DNA from: Lunularia cruciata
Lineage: Eukaryota > Streptophyta > Marchantiopsida > Lunulariales > Lunulariaceae
Direction of reading: 5' to 3'
Assembly: GCA_948567375.1 (NCBI GenBank)
Contig: OX419756.1
Location: 52,244,552-52,308,551 of the forward strand
DNA: 64,000 nucleotides
Under the pieces are notes generated by a model. It made no database searches. It saw nothing but the letters and a program-made list of their open reading frames with translations, and was not told the DNA's origin. Within the stretch, counting starts at the first letter, position 1, and every line of letters begins with the position of its first letter. Position numbers and translations under genes: made by a program. This document shows positions 33,623 to 44,195 of the stretch, in pieces.

Positions 33623-35070
33623 AACTAATTACATTAGAGAAGTGAGAATCAAGGAGAAATTGAGTACAAGAATTGAGGGTGTTGGTGGTATCTCCAAGCT
33701 TGGTTCATCGTTGGTGCCTCAATCATGATTCAAATTTCCTTGAGAGTGACCTTGTGTAGAAGCATTGGCCAAATTTTGATGAGAATGGAGTCAATTTCAA
33801 GCAATAGTGTTCAATTTGAGCTTAAGAGGTAAAAGCAGCACCAATTTGATACAAGTTGAGCTCACAATTGAAGGTGCAGTTTGAGTGGAATCTATCTCCT
33901 CAAATTAGAGATTTGGAGATCTCTATCCTTCCAATTTGGCTCAAGAAGAGATTTAGTGGAGAATTTGGCTATTAGCCAACTACGTCAATGTACATTAGAT
34001 TTTATGCTAGATTTGGTTGAGGATTTACGTCAAATTTTGGTCAGAGGAAATTTGATCTCATTCTTGGTGATCCTAATAGCTTAGGAAGTAGATACTCACT
34101 CCTATTATGTAAAATGCCAAATAGTAGCAGAGTTAGTCTAATGTTGATTTATGAGATTGAGGGTTTCATTTAGACTTCTTGTGATTGTTTTCCCTCCATT
34201 CTTTACTTCTTCTTTGTGCATTATATTTGTGTGAGGTGCTCTGAGTTTACAGCATTGGTGCTATGGTTTGCTTTCAATAATGAAGTTGGAATGATGATCA
34301 GTTAGACTACTTGTGTTTCTCTCCAATGAGGTAGGAAGTGATGACATGCAGATTGTGAGAGCGAGTGTTGTGATGTCAAGTTACCAGCGCCATTTTCCCT
34401 AGTGTTAGAGCTACATTAGTGGGTGGTATTCAATTGGTGGTGGTCCTTGGTAGGGTACTTGCGGGTTTGCAGTTGCAGTTTGAGTCACTTTGTCACAATT
34501 GAGTCCTTTTGGGAATCCTAAGGAGATATCATGGTAATATGTAATGGGTTTACTTAGAATGGCACTCGGTATCAGTAGGTATCTCAAGTCCTAGTGAGAG
34601 AAGAGATTGACTCTAAATTGGAGTTTGATATAGAGGCTAATTCAATTAAGAGTGCACTTAGTGTGTCCACACCATTGTTGTGGGACATGACAAGATTTAT
34701 GGGGCCTCCAAAGGTCCTAGATGCTACTTTGGTATAGAGGTACCATTGAGTTGGATGACTTCATCCAAGAGTTTGATAGTTGGTGGGATTTGTAGCAAAT
34801 ACAAAACTTGACTTTGTTCACACCCTTCATGGCATAAAAGGAGTTGTTTCAGTACTTGGAGGGTCCACCAATGGACAATTATCATGAGTTCAAGAGATCT
34901 CACTTGGAAGAGAGTAAGCTATGGAAACAATAGTGGTCTCCAATCTATGTCTCCATCACTTCAAACTTAATTTCTAGGGTAGATTGGCAGCACCCACAAG
35001 TTTTAGCTCTAGTGGCATTGGAGGATCTCTTGGAGATGGTGCTACTATGAGTGGAGGTAACACTGCATGA
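33623..35070 (+). pseudogene. Copy C2: leader and Gag, first part
   Basis: 33623-34600 shows no clear coding. From about 34660 the frame reads like a Gag (for example R-F-M-G-P-P-K-V-L-D near 34692-34721), with stops. A glycine-rich segment follows at 35010-35075. The Gag frame is split at 35071-35075 by the H element and resumes at 38953. The same sequence uninterrupted lies at the minus-strand end of the window (63880-64000). Confidence 0.6.
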
Positions 35071-35212
35071 GGTGGTGTAACAATATGGAGTTTAGCGACA
35101 AAGTTAGTCGGGAGTTTAGCGACAAAGTTAGTCGGGAGTTTAGCGACAAAGTAGTCGGGCTTACGAAGTAGCACATAAGACAAAGTGGCCTAGAATATTC
35201 TGGAAGTATCTA

Positions 35213-35421
35213 GGAAGCTTCTTGGGAAGCTTCCCAGTTAGCTTAGCTTCCACCTTAAGTAAGTAGCTTCTAGAAGGAAGCTTCTAGAAGCTTCCAACTA
35301 GCTTAGCTTGCATGCCAAGAAGGCGGCTTCTAGAAGGAAGCTTCTTGAGAAGCTTCCTAGCTAACTTGGCTTGCACTCTAAGAAAGCGGCTTGAGGAAGC
35401 TTCTTGAGAAGCTTCTCAAGG
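35213..35421 (+). promoter_or_regulatory. Array of inverted GAA/TTC blocks like heat-shock elements
   Basis: At least eight GAAGCTTC or TTCTAGAA palindromes occur. One perfect three-block heat-shock element, TTCnnGAAnnTTC, lies at 35282-35294. The array ends about 15 bases before the TATA box. It recurs in the 3' LTR (38610-38820) and, degraded, in the LTR at 1465-1877. Heat-shock factors bind such alternating blocks. A heat response is an inference. Confidence 0.6.
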
Positions 35422-35436
35422 ACCTTGTATACTACC

Positions 35437-35444
35437 TATAAATA
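35437..35444 (+). promoter_or_regulatory. TATA box of the H LTR
   Basis: TATAAATA is conserved at the same place in the 3' LTR (38837 region) and in the older LTR at 1465-1877. It would start the element transcript about 80 bases before the LTR end. Confidence 0.7.
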
Positions 35445-35549
35445 CCAAAGCTAAAGCTCATGCTAGGCATTCGGAGTTTTCACTCATTCAAGTGTCCCAA
35501 TGTGAGTTTCCATTCTCCTATTTCTGTCCTCGGTTTTGGTCTTTTACAT

Positions 35550-35561
35550 TGGTATCAAAGC
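35550..35561 (+). other. Primer-binding site of the H element
   Basis: TGGTATCAAAGC follows the LTR end by one base and differs by one base from TGGTATCAGAGC, the site complementary to the 3' end of plant initiator Met-tRNA. Confidence 0.85.
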
Positions 35562-35570
35562 AGGAATGGG

Positions 35571-35786
35571 ATGGATGGAATTTATGGACCACCAAATCCA
35601 CTTCCACCAAACCATTGGGATTTTTGCATCCAAATACTACCCAAGCATTGTTTCACACAATTCATCGCCTCACACTTTGGACAAGATTTTCTGCATATGA
35701 TCACCATATCTGAGGAACCCTTGGTGCTTCCGGTTGTAACTTATGGAGAACGGTGGACGTGTTGTTTTTATGTGTTAATAAATTAG
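35571..35786 (+). CDS. Leader ORF (copy 1) ahead of gag in the H element, 71 codons
   Basis: It starts 22 bases after the LTR, at the first ATG that leads into this frame. It contains P-N-P-L-P (8-12), H-F-G (35-37), L-P-V-V (53-56) and Y-x3-W (58-62). The same motifs at the same spacing occur at 45150-45371, 45376-45579 and 59047-59274. A single TAG separates it from an in-frame run into the gag ATG at 35820. It could be a separate leader peptide, or the N-terminal domain of Gag broken by one mutation. The function is unknown. Confidence 0.65.
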   Translation: MDGIYGPPNPLPPNHWDFCIQILPKHCFTQFIASHFGQDFLHMITISEEPLVLPVVTYGERWTCCFYVLIN

Positions 35787-35819
35787 ATAGATTGGGAGTG
35801 GTGTGATAGAAGAGCAACC

Positions 35820-36000
35820 ATGGCGGCAATACCTGATGTTATCCTTGCTATGCAACAACAAATTGAGCACCTTACTCGATTGTTGGATGAACAAGATCTT
35901 CGACAACAAGAGCAGGTGGAGAGAGTACCAATTCGAGAAGGAGAAGATCGGATCAGATTCCCTAAACCCAAGGTATTTGAAGGCAAGAATCTCTGGAATT
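35820..36000 (+). pseudogene. Gag N-terminus of the H element, cut by deletion
   Basis: It starts ATGGCGGCAATACC. The early region is a coiled-coil-like Q/E-rich segment (Q-Q-Q-I-E-H-L-T-R-L-L-D-E-Q), then R-I-R-F-P-K-P-K-V-F-E-G-K, the usual opening of the plant Gag core. The Gag reading runs to about 35995, then the sequence jumps to reverse transcriptase. Confidence 0.8.
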
Positions 36001-36300
36001 CCGGTTGATAGAGAGGATGTGAAAAAGACTACCTTTTGCACAAGGTATGGACATTTTGAGTGGAGAGTTCTACCTTTCGGACTCACTAATGCTCCAGCAA
36101 TCTTCATGGATCAAATGCATCGGGTGTTGGATGGACTATTGGATCGGTCAATGGTGGTATTCTTGGATGATATCTTAATATATAGCAAGACAGAGACAGA
36201 ACATGTGAATCATGTGCGAGAAGTCCTAAGACAGCTACGATAATGGAAATTTTACTACAAGAAGTCAAAGTGTGCTTTTTGGTAGAAGGAGGTTACCTTC
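36000..36300 (+). pseudogene. Second half of H reverse transcriptase, after an internal deletion
   Basis: It picks up just inside the D-L-x-x-G-Y-H-Q-I block (the I-P-V-D-R-E-D part) and continues through F-G-L-T-N-A-P and the catalytic F-L-D-D at about 36160-36171. Since Gag precedes it directly, roughly 2 kb (rest of Gag, protease, half of RT) has been lost. A stop at 36241 and another near 36283 follow. Confidence 0.85.
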
Positions 36301-37176
36301 TTGGGTCATAAGATCTCATCAGAGGGGATCAAGATGGAAGAAGAGAAGATCAAGGCCATTACTGATTGGCCTACCCCAAAGGATGCTATAGAAGTACGGT
36401 CATTCAATGGATTGGCCATTTTTTACCGGCGGTTCATCCAGTATTATGCGCATGTGGCTGCACCATTGACTGACCTCTTGGGAAAGAACTCCAGCTTCCA
36501 GTGGAACACCAAACATGAAGAAGCATTCCAGAAGTTGAAACATATGGTGTCTTCAAGACCCATTCTTCAACCATATGATCCTCAACTGCTTTGTGTGGTT
36601 GATTTTGATGCTTCTAACTTTGCAATTGGAGCTATGTTGCAACAAGAATTTCCAGATGGGCTACATCCCATTGCCTTTGTGTCTCGCCAACTAAATACAA
36701 CTAGAAGAAATTACTCTGCTCAAGATCAAAAACAACTTGCAATGGTATATGCCACCAAGGTATGGAGGCATTATCTCTTGGGGAAACAAGTGATCATGCG
36801 AATTGATCACAAGCCATTGTTGCAGACCTTACACCTGGAGCACATGAAGAGTCGACATCATCGATGGGAAGAGCAACTTCAATTGTTCGACATCAAACTT
36901 GAGTACAAACCAGGTTGGTTCCATGTCATCCCTGATGCTCTATCACGACGACCTGATTTGAAGTCCCTTCCTCTCATCGCGGCAACAATTACGATGGTGT
37001 CAATTGACCCCAAGATCCATAACAAGTTTTGGTTAGCTCTACAACAAGATCCCTTTTTCCAAATGGTACATGGTCGTCTAACAATAGATGACAAGGAGTA
37101 CAACACCTTCTCCTTCAAGAAAGGCCTTCTATTCCATGCGGACCAGATCTATGTTCCAGCCAAAGGTGATCTTTGA
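36301..37176 (+). pseudogene. H element RT connection and RNase H domain (open for 291 codons)
   Basis: A long open frame. G-H-K-I-S-S-E-G (connection) comes first, then F-Y-R-R-F-I near 36421. RNase H has V-D-F-D-A-S (first catalytic Asp near 36600), E/Q-K-Q region Y-S-A-Q-D-Q-K-Q-L (Gln where Glu is usual) and R-I-D-H-K-P-L (third Asp). It ends in the linker before integrase (P-D-A-L-S-R-R). The frame is well preserved, which fits a recent insertion. Confidence 0.88.
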
Positions 37177-38290
37177 CTTGTGCGCCTTCAAGAAGCCCAT
37201 GATTTACCCATCGCTGGTCACATGGGTGTGGACAAGACCTTGGGTACCCTCTAACGTCAATGGTGGTGGCCCAACATGACACGAGATGTTCAAGAATTTG
37301 TCAAATCGTGTGAGAGCTGCCAACGTAACAAGGCCAGTAACCAGAAGCCAAGTGGACTCCTTCAACCACTCGCCATTCCATCTGCTTATTGGGAGCATGG
37401 GAGCTTGGATCTCATCACATCCTTGCCAAAGACAAAACAAAGACACACCGCAATCATGGTGTTTGTGGATAAGCTTAGTAAGAAAATCCATTTGGCACCA
37501 ACCTAGATACCGTGGATGCCCCAACCTTAGCGTAAATCTACTTCGACAATGTCTTCAAGCATCATGGGATGCCACATGTACTCATCACTGACCGTGATCC
37601 TCAATTTATCGGGAAGTTTTGGCAAGCACTCTTCCAGATACTTGGCACCAAGCTTGCTTTGTCCACGGCCTATCATCCTCAAACTGATGGACAAACCGAA
37701 CGTGCAAATCGTACATTGGAGGATATGTTGCGGGCCTTTGTCAATGTCCACCATACCAATTGGGATGAATGTCTTGCAGTTGCAGAATTTGCCTACAACA
37801 ATTCCAAACAGGCAAGCACCGGATTTTCTCCCTTCTTTCTCAATTTTGGTCAAGATTTGCTTGTTCCAGATTCTCTTCTTGCTCTCCCTCCATCTCAAGT
37901 TCCTCATACTTCCACATTCTTGACCACTATATCCTAATCTCTCCAACAAGCCAAGTCTCACCTCCTTGTTGCTCAGAATTGCCAAAAACAATATGCAGAC
38001 CATCGTCGTCGTGATCTCACCTTTGAAGTTGGTGATAAAGTCATGCTATCCTCCAGTAACCTCCCTCTCCCACTTGATACCCAAGTTCGTAAACTTGCCC
38101 CTAACTGAATAGGACACTTTGATATCACCCAAATTGTCTCTCTTGTTGCTTATCGACTTGCCTTACCTTGTCACATGCGTATCCATCATGTCTTTCATGT
38201 TTCCAAGTTGAAACCCTTTGTTCCTAACCCCTCTTCCTTTTCCTCTTGAGTCCACCCTCCCCCTCTTCCTGTCCCTATCAATGATCATAA
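37177..38290 (+). pseudogene. H element integrase
   Basis: The H2C2 zinc region (G-H-M-G near 37220, C-x2-C in C-E-S-C-Q-R-N-K at 37312-37335) and the catalytic core are present. The core has L-D-L-I-T-S-L-P (Asp near 37410), I-T-D-R-D-P-Q-F (Asp near 37590) and Q-T-E-R-A-N-R-T (Glu near 37700). Stops at 37174-37176, 37252-37254 and 37504-37506 and a frame change after about 37500 break it. The C-terminal part reads through 38230. Confidence 0.85.
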
Positions 38291-38291
38291 G

Positions 38292-38500
38292 GAGTACGAA
38301 GTTGATCATATCCTTGCACATTGCCATATCCAACGAAGCCGTCGCCAACATACGGAGTACAAGGTCCTTTGGAAAGGGTATCCCTTTCATGATGCCACCT
38401 GGGAGCCTCTTTCTCACCTCCAGAATGCACAGATGGCCATCCAGAAATTTGAAGCTTCACTGGCAACGAGGACGTCACCAACTAGCGGTGGGGGAATATG
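38292..38500 (+). pseudogene. H element chromodomain
   Basis: A complete chromodomain: Y-E-V-D-H-I-L (first aromatic-rich strand), Y-K-V-L-W-K-G-Y, then T-W-E-P, then a C-terminal helix. Chromodomains bind methylated histone tails and steer integration into heterochromatin in chromoviruses. The frame runs across the polypurine tract (38487-38496) into the 3' LTR. Confidence 0.88.
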
Positions 38501-38947
38501 TAACAATATGGAGTTTAGTGACAAAGTTAGTCGGGAGTTTAGCGACAAAGTAGTCGGGTTTACGAAGTAGCACATAAGACAAAGTAGCCAAGAATATTCT
38601 AGAAGTATCTAGGAAGCTTCTTGGGAAGCTTCCCGGTTAGTTTAGCTTGCACCTTAAGTAAGTAGCTTCTAGAAGGAAGCTTCTAGAAGCTTCTAACTAG
38701 CTTAGCTTGCACGCCAAGAAGGCGACTTCTAGAAGGAAGCTTCTTGAGAAGCTTCCTAGCTAACTTGGCTTGCACTCTAAGAAAGCGGCTTGAGGAAGCT
38801 TCTTGAGAAGCTTCTCAAGGGCCTTGTATGCTACCTATAAATACCAAAGCCAAAGCTCATGCTAGGCATTCGTAGTTTTCCCTCATTCAAGTGTCCCAAT
38901 GTGAGTTTCCATTCTCCTATTTCTCTCCTCGGTTTCGGTCTTTTATA
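38499..38947 (+). repeat. 3' LTR of the H element (449 bp)
   Basis: It is nearly identical to the 5' LTR except for one fewer 24-bp unit and scattered transitions. The last bases are TTTTATA, where the 5' LTR has TTTTACA. Confidence 0.93.
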
Positions 38948-38952
38948 GGTGG

Positions 38953-40200
38953 TGTAATACCATGTTTTAACCACATGATGGATTTCTTCCAATGTTTGAG
39001 GCAAAACTACCAAGGAGTGCAAATTGACAAGCTAAGAAGCTTGCATGAGTTTTAGCTTACGGTTGGAGAGAGCCTATGAGAAACATATACTCGTATGAGA
39101 CGGTTGACCAATTTTACTCAAGAAGTTATTAAGACCCAAGCAGTCCAATTTTGGTATGGGATCTTAAACAAGGAGTTGCAACATAGAGTACATGATGCTA
39201 CGTTGTTATAGGCTACATCACCTACCTTGGCATTGGTCTTTGGTTTGGCTGAGCACATTGAGCTCAACATGGTGGAAGAGAGAGTGGTGACATCTAGATT
39301 TGATAGGGAGACCTCATCCACAATTGTTACTTCCTTTAGGGTATAGTAGAGTGCACTATGCTATGTTGGCTTGTGAGTGCAAAATGAACAACCCATATCC
39401 TATGGAGCGGGTGGAGGGCTTAGTGTAGGTAGACCCTTACCTTCATTTTTAAGGTCAACAACAACAAGTGAGTGGTGGTGTTGCTTGTTGGACTTGTGGT
39501 GGACCTCACCACAAGAGAAGAGAGGCAATAGACATGATACCTCTAGTGCATCATAGCCAACATAGAGAGAGTGTGACCTTTTTTGTAGATTTGGTCACAC
39601 TAGTGACCAATGCTTTGATCTTCACCCAGAGTTTCAGAGTGGTAGGGCTACTATGGTAGGTAGTAGAGGAGCTCCAAGTCATGGAGGATGAGGTGGTAGA
39701 GGTGGTGGTAGAGGATCTACACTTGGTAGGGGTGTAGTACTTACTCTTACTTTTCATAAAGCAATGGCTAATTAGATTGAGCAGTTGGAGCAAAGATTTG
39801 CTAGCATGGCCATAGCTTAGAGGAGATCAGATTTGGGTGTTGAGGCTTCCATCTCTTATGTTGGTGATAGAGATATCTAGGACTTCATGTGTGGAGAAAT
39901 ACAAGTAGATGTATTTTCCATAATGCCTAGGAGTGCAATATGTGCTCTAGAGCCTAAAGGAGCATCATTGGAGTTGGATCCACAAAGAAGAGAGGCTAGT
40001 AGACAAGTCAGACTTCCTCAGTCTTTCATACTCCCAAAGGCATTATAGACAATATCCATGGCTCCTAGATGTCCTAGTGTATGTGTGGTAGGTGGTGATG
40101 TGATGCATGATAGACTACTTGCTAGTCAACCACCTACTAATACACCAATTGAGTCTAGCTCAATATTGGGAGTGGCTTAGTTGTCTATTGGAGTTGTTTT
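38953..40200 (+). pseudogene. Copy C2: Gag, second part, zinc knuckle and start of protease
   Basis: It resumes the C Gag after the H insertion. It has F-F-Q-C-L-R-Q-N-Y, then a first knuckle-like C-x2-C-G-G-P-H-H (39486 region), and a second, C ... F-G-H-T-S-D-Q-C-F-D-L-H-P (39580-39630). A glycine-rich segment follows (39650-39735), then an R-R-S-D-L-G stretch also present on the minus strand at 63030. About 600 bp of coding sequence present in C-minus (62398-62700) is missing at 40183, where C2 joins two distant parts. Confidence 0.68.
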
Positions 40201-41640
40201 GTGGGATGAGCACTCGACTAGCTATGGTATTACAAGCAAATATCTAAGTACTTAGGTACTTTTATGTAGAGAGAGATAAGATTGTTAGGTGAGTCTCTCT
40301 ACATCATGTGGCACACTTGGCCTATCAATATCTATAGTTATTATCGGTGTCAACAATCATGGATTACCAAAAAGCCTACCAACAGACATTTCCTTGCTAG
40401 GGGCACATGATTTGGAGAGACATGGTCCCATTCATTTGGTGATTTTTGGATGGCCATGTTAGGGACATACACATGATGATCAAGGTCAAGGTCTCTTGGA
40501 TCCCCATTCTAGAGTGTTTTGGGAGATGTTACATATACTACAATATCTCCATGTTCATCAATCTATTTCTCTAGCCTAAATTTTGGAGAACATCCTTTTG
40601 ATGGGTGATTCTTGCACCCAAGTAATGGCAAGTACACATTAGGTCCATTCTTAGATGGGACCTGCCATGTTTTTGGATGCAGCCAGAGTGGGATCACAGG
40701 CTCATCATCTTCATCTCTAGTGGATGAACCTTGTACCTAAAGAGGTTCTACAACGGGCTTATGATGAGATTTAGTGACTAGACCACCTCATTGTTGATGA
40801 CATCTTGGATGTTTGGCATTAGTCTTAGATAATGGTAGTGGATGATAGGTCACCTACAGTAGTGGTGAACCTTATTGGATAGCCCAAAGCCGCTTTACCC
40901 TCACTTATAAGTTTCTTATGCTCTCATGCTTTTTGAGAAGGAGGACTTGGACTTGTTTGGGGCTCATAATTATAGCAATTGGTTGAGCCCAATGCTGATG
41001 AGAAGGAGCGGGAAATGTTTTTTTTCATTGGTTTTGTTATTGTTATAGCAATGTTAGAGCATCCAAGCATCAATTGTTAGGTCAGGCTATGGGCCTAAAT
41101 TGTTTGACTTGGATTATAAGCATTGGCTTGGCAGAACAACATAAGATGCGCTTGATATGCATCACCACCTAGACACTTATGAGCACTATGCCTAACAAGA
41201 TGATTCAAGCACATGTTGGGGGCAATGGACCAAGTGTGCAAGGTATTTTTGGGACACGACTAGTGGCTATTGGTGAGAGAGGTCTACTTGAGGTCCATCC
41301 AAGTGAGTGTGGTCTACTTGGGATGCAGCTAGAAAATGTATGGAGCTTGCAATCATATCAAAAGGAGTTTTCCACACTGAGGTTGGGACTTCTAGTGGAT
41401 GTATGCATGACACTATTTTTCCCAAGGGCCTAGTGTAGTAGCCAATCAGCAAGTCCTCCAATCCTACATCAATTACAAAGGATACTTAGGAGCCAGATCT
41501 TGGACCCAAGCTTATAGGAGGGGAAAGTTGGAGAGTTTGGAGTTTCTTGAGGAGTTACACAAGTTTTTTACAAGAATTTGGGTGCTCTAAAAGGACCTGG
41601 TATTCAGATTGAGCTAACTAGCAAAACACTAGTTTTTTGA
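40200..41640 (+). pseudogene. Copy C2: protease-RT linker region
   Basis: It aligns with 50500-52000 on the minus strand. Readable pieces include H-D-L-E-R-H-G-P at 40412-40435 and the stretch 41179-41433. Too many stops prevent marking domain borders. Confidence 0.55.
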
Positions 41641-42780
41641 TATCCCTACAAATATAGAGACATGGAGAGAACATTGATTCAAAGACAAAATAGAGATCTT
41701 TTTGAAGTTGGTTTGGTGGAGATTTCACATGGAGAGTATGCATCAGCTATAGTGATGCTAGCCAAGAAGGATATGCATGGCATCTACACAAATAACCAAA
41801 TGTGTGGAGATTATTGTCCTATCAACCAATAGACTAGGGCTGATTGGTATGTCATGCTTATACTAGAGGAGATCTTTGATGAAATTGGGCCTGCAAAGGT
41901 CTTCAATACTTTGAATCTTCAAGTAGGATATCATCAGTTGCCAATCAAGGAGGAGGATAAGTCCAAGATAGCATTTTGGGTTATTGATCCTCACAATAAA
42001 GATATATTATATTAGTGGGAGTTCTTACCATTTGAGTTAAAGAACATCTTGTTGAGTTCCAGAGGGTCATGGATTGGATTTTGCTTGGTGCTATTTTGAT
42101 GAAATTTTGGTCTATAGCACTATTGTGGAGGAGCATGAGAGGCATTTGTTGGAGATTTTTGAGAGATTGAGATCTCATGGACTCAAATTACATCTTGGGA
42201 AATGTAGGTTATTCCAAGAGCAGGTTGAGTATTTTGGTCACACCATTTACCCTAGAGGACTTGGTGTTCAATAGACCAAGGTGGAGGTTATTGCACATAT
42301 TCCTTGGCTTATGGATGTGAGCAAAGTGCAAGCTATCCTTGGGTTGGCAAACTTCTATCATTGATATGTTAAAGGATTTAGTGCTATTACCCAAGGCCTT
42401 GACAAAATGACCAAGCTTACACAAGAGTGGTTTTGGGAAGATGAGCAAGAGAGAGTTTTTCTAGAGCTCAAGGAGAGGTTGACATCTACCTCTATTCTCA
42501 AGAGACTGATTAGAGGATAACCATTGCAAGTTCACATTGATTGGGGTATGTTGGAGCTTGGAGAAATGCTCATCCATCATGATAATGAGGAGAAAGAGTT
42601 TGTGGTGGCCTATGCTAGTCGCTCCAACAATTCAATGGAGGTAAAGTATAGTTCATATGAGGCAGAGTGCTTGGTAGCAGTATGGATAATAGCACATTTC
42701 AAATGTTATCTATTTGGTAACACTTCACTCTCATCACTAATCATTAGCCATTGAAGTGGTTGATGGAGTCTTACAAGCTT
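41641..42780 (+). pseudogene. Copy C2: reverse transcriptase and RNase H
   Basis: RT reads C-G-D-Y-C-P-I-N-Q near 41802, then L-N-L-Q-V-G-Y-H-Q-L (41918-41945) and F-L-P-F at 42020. The Y-x-D-D core reads W-C-Y-F-D-E in another frame (42083-42100). RNase H keeps E-x3-S-Y-E-A-E-C (42640-42670). It is broken by several stops and a frameshift. Confidence 0.7.
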
Positions 42781-44195
42781 TCAAGGAAGCTTGCACAATG
42801 GGCTCTAATTTTATAGATGTATGATTTCACAATTATGCATAAACCTAGAATGGTAAAGCGTGATGTACATGGGCTGAGGAGAAACTCATGTTCCAACCAG
42901 CATGATCATAATGGAGCACATTGGCATGGTGAGACAAATGAGGAGATTGTGTTAGGTTGGCATGCATCTACCTTTCTCTATATATTTTTTGAGGCTTTGG
43001 TAGTATCTCTATCGAGGCATATAGGAAGAATTATTGGGGTCATAGATCCAAAGGGTGGAGATATTGGTACAATTCAGCGAGACACATTCATGATGATGTC
43101 TTAATGATGGACTATCTTTGCCTTGGTATTGTGGGTGGCACAATTGGTGCCAAGGAGAGAGACCATGTTCTTCAGCAAGCCATGTGGTTCAAATTGGAGT
43201 ACAAACACCTTCTTCATGTATGGGAGGATGGTAGAGTGCAAGTAGTATCACTCTCATCTCAAAGACCATAGTTGGTTTGTCATGCTCATTAGGAGCTAGG
43301 ACATTTTGGATTTAGGTGTACATAGCTTACATAGCTTACTCCAAAGTCATTATTGGTTGCACGGTATGTAGACCCATGTATGGCAATTTGTTGCCTGACA
43401 TGTGGTTTGTGCCAAGTTAGAGCATCATTCAATGCTCTTATGCCATTGTTACACCTATTACCTATCATGGGATTGGGTTACTGTTGGACTTTGGACTTTG
43501 TTGGACCTTTGTTGTTGATGATGAGACATCATCAATATGTTTTGGTTATGGTGGAGAACTTCTCCAAGTGAATTGAGTTGGTGGCACTTCCAAACAAGTC
43601 CAATGAAGGACAACTTACTTGTTCTTGGATTGGGTTCTCAATCATTTTGGTGCACTAGTTGAAGTTTTGATTGATCAAGGTATAGAGTTCTTGGGGGAGT
43701 TTTAGGTCTTGTGTGACAAGGCTTTGATTGATCATTACTACCTCTTGAGATCACCCTAACGTAGATGGCTTAGCAAAGATAGTGGTTTAGATAGTGAAGA
43801 GAAGATTGCAAAATTATGGTTTGTAGAGAGGCCACTTGGGAGATTAGGATTTCCAATTACCTTGGTTGGCCATGGGCTATCAATTTAGTAGGTAAGCCTC
43901 CTTAGCCTTCTTCTCTCCTTACTTTCTACTCTATTGAACAAGATCTAAATTTACCTATAGCTATTTATTGAGATGTTACTATAGTTTTGGACTTGGATGA
44001 TCCAAATGTATGGGTGAGTGCATGTTCTCAATGGGCAAAGGTCTTTTGGAGAGTAATGTTGACGGACTTTGAGAACTTATTGATTGCTCAGCATAGCAAT
44101 ACCTTACTTAATGCTACTATTTGAGGAGGAGGTTATAGACCCTCAATCTCTCAATCTCATTTAGGTGACTATGTGTATCTACGGTAGACATCTAT
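42781..44195 (+). pseudogene. Copy C2: integrase, truncated before the PHD finger
   Basis: It matches C1 12884-14125. It includes L-D-F-V-G-P-L (43491-43511), a second Asp region read as L-I-D-Q-G (43667-43682) and the tail D-L-D-D-P near 43990. The sequence stops at about 44195 and is followed by a short inverted LTR piece, so the PHD-finger part and the 3' LTR are missing. Confidence 0.7.

Larger units (their letters stand above)
35076..35548 (+). repeat. 5' LTR of the H element (473 bp)
   Basis: TGTAACAAT to TTTTACA. It has three 24-bp units (A-G-T-T-T-A-G-C-G-A-C-A-A-A-G and so on) near its start, against two in the 3' LTR, which accounts for the whole 24-bp length difference. GAA/TTC blocks fill 35213-35421. 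Confidence 0.93.
35076..38947 (+). mobile_element. Complete but internally deleted H-family LTR retrotransposon (Ty3/gypsy, chromodomain)
   Basis: This 3.87-kb element has two LTRs (35076-35548 and 38499-38947), a Met-tRNA-type primer site, a leader ORF, a Gag start fused to late reverse transcriptase, RNase H, integrase, a chromodomain and a polypurine tract. It is flanked by a 5-bp target duplication GGTGG (35071-35075 and 38948-38952). The intact target is visible in the related C copy at the window end. It lacks most of Gag, the protease and the first half of RT, so it cannot move on its own. It is the youngest clear insertion here by LTR similarity. Confidence 0.93.

Noticed and set aside
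34974-35183. Minus-strand ORF with repeated F-V-A-K-L-P-T-N
   Set aside because: The repeat is the 24-bp LTR unit read on the opposite strand.
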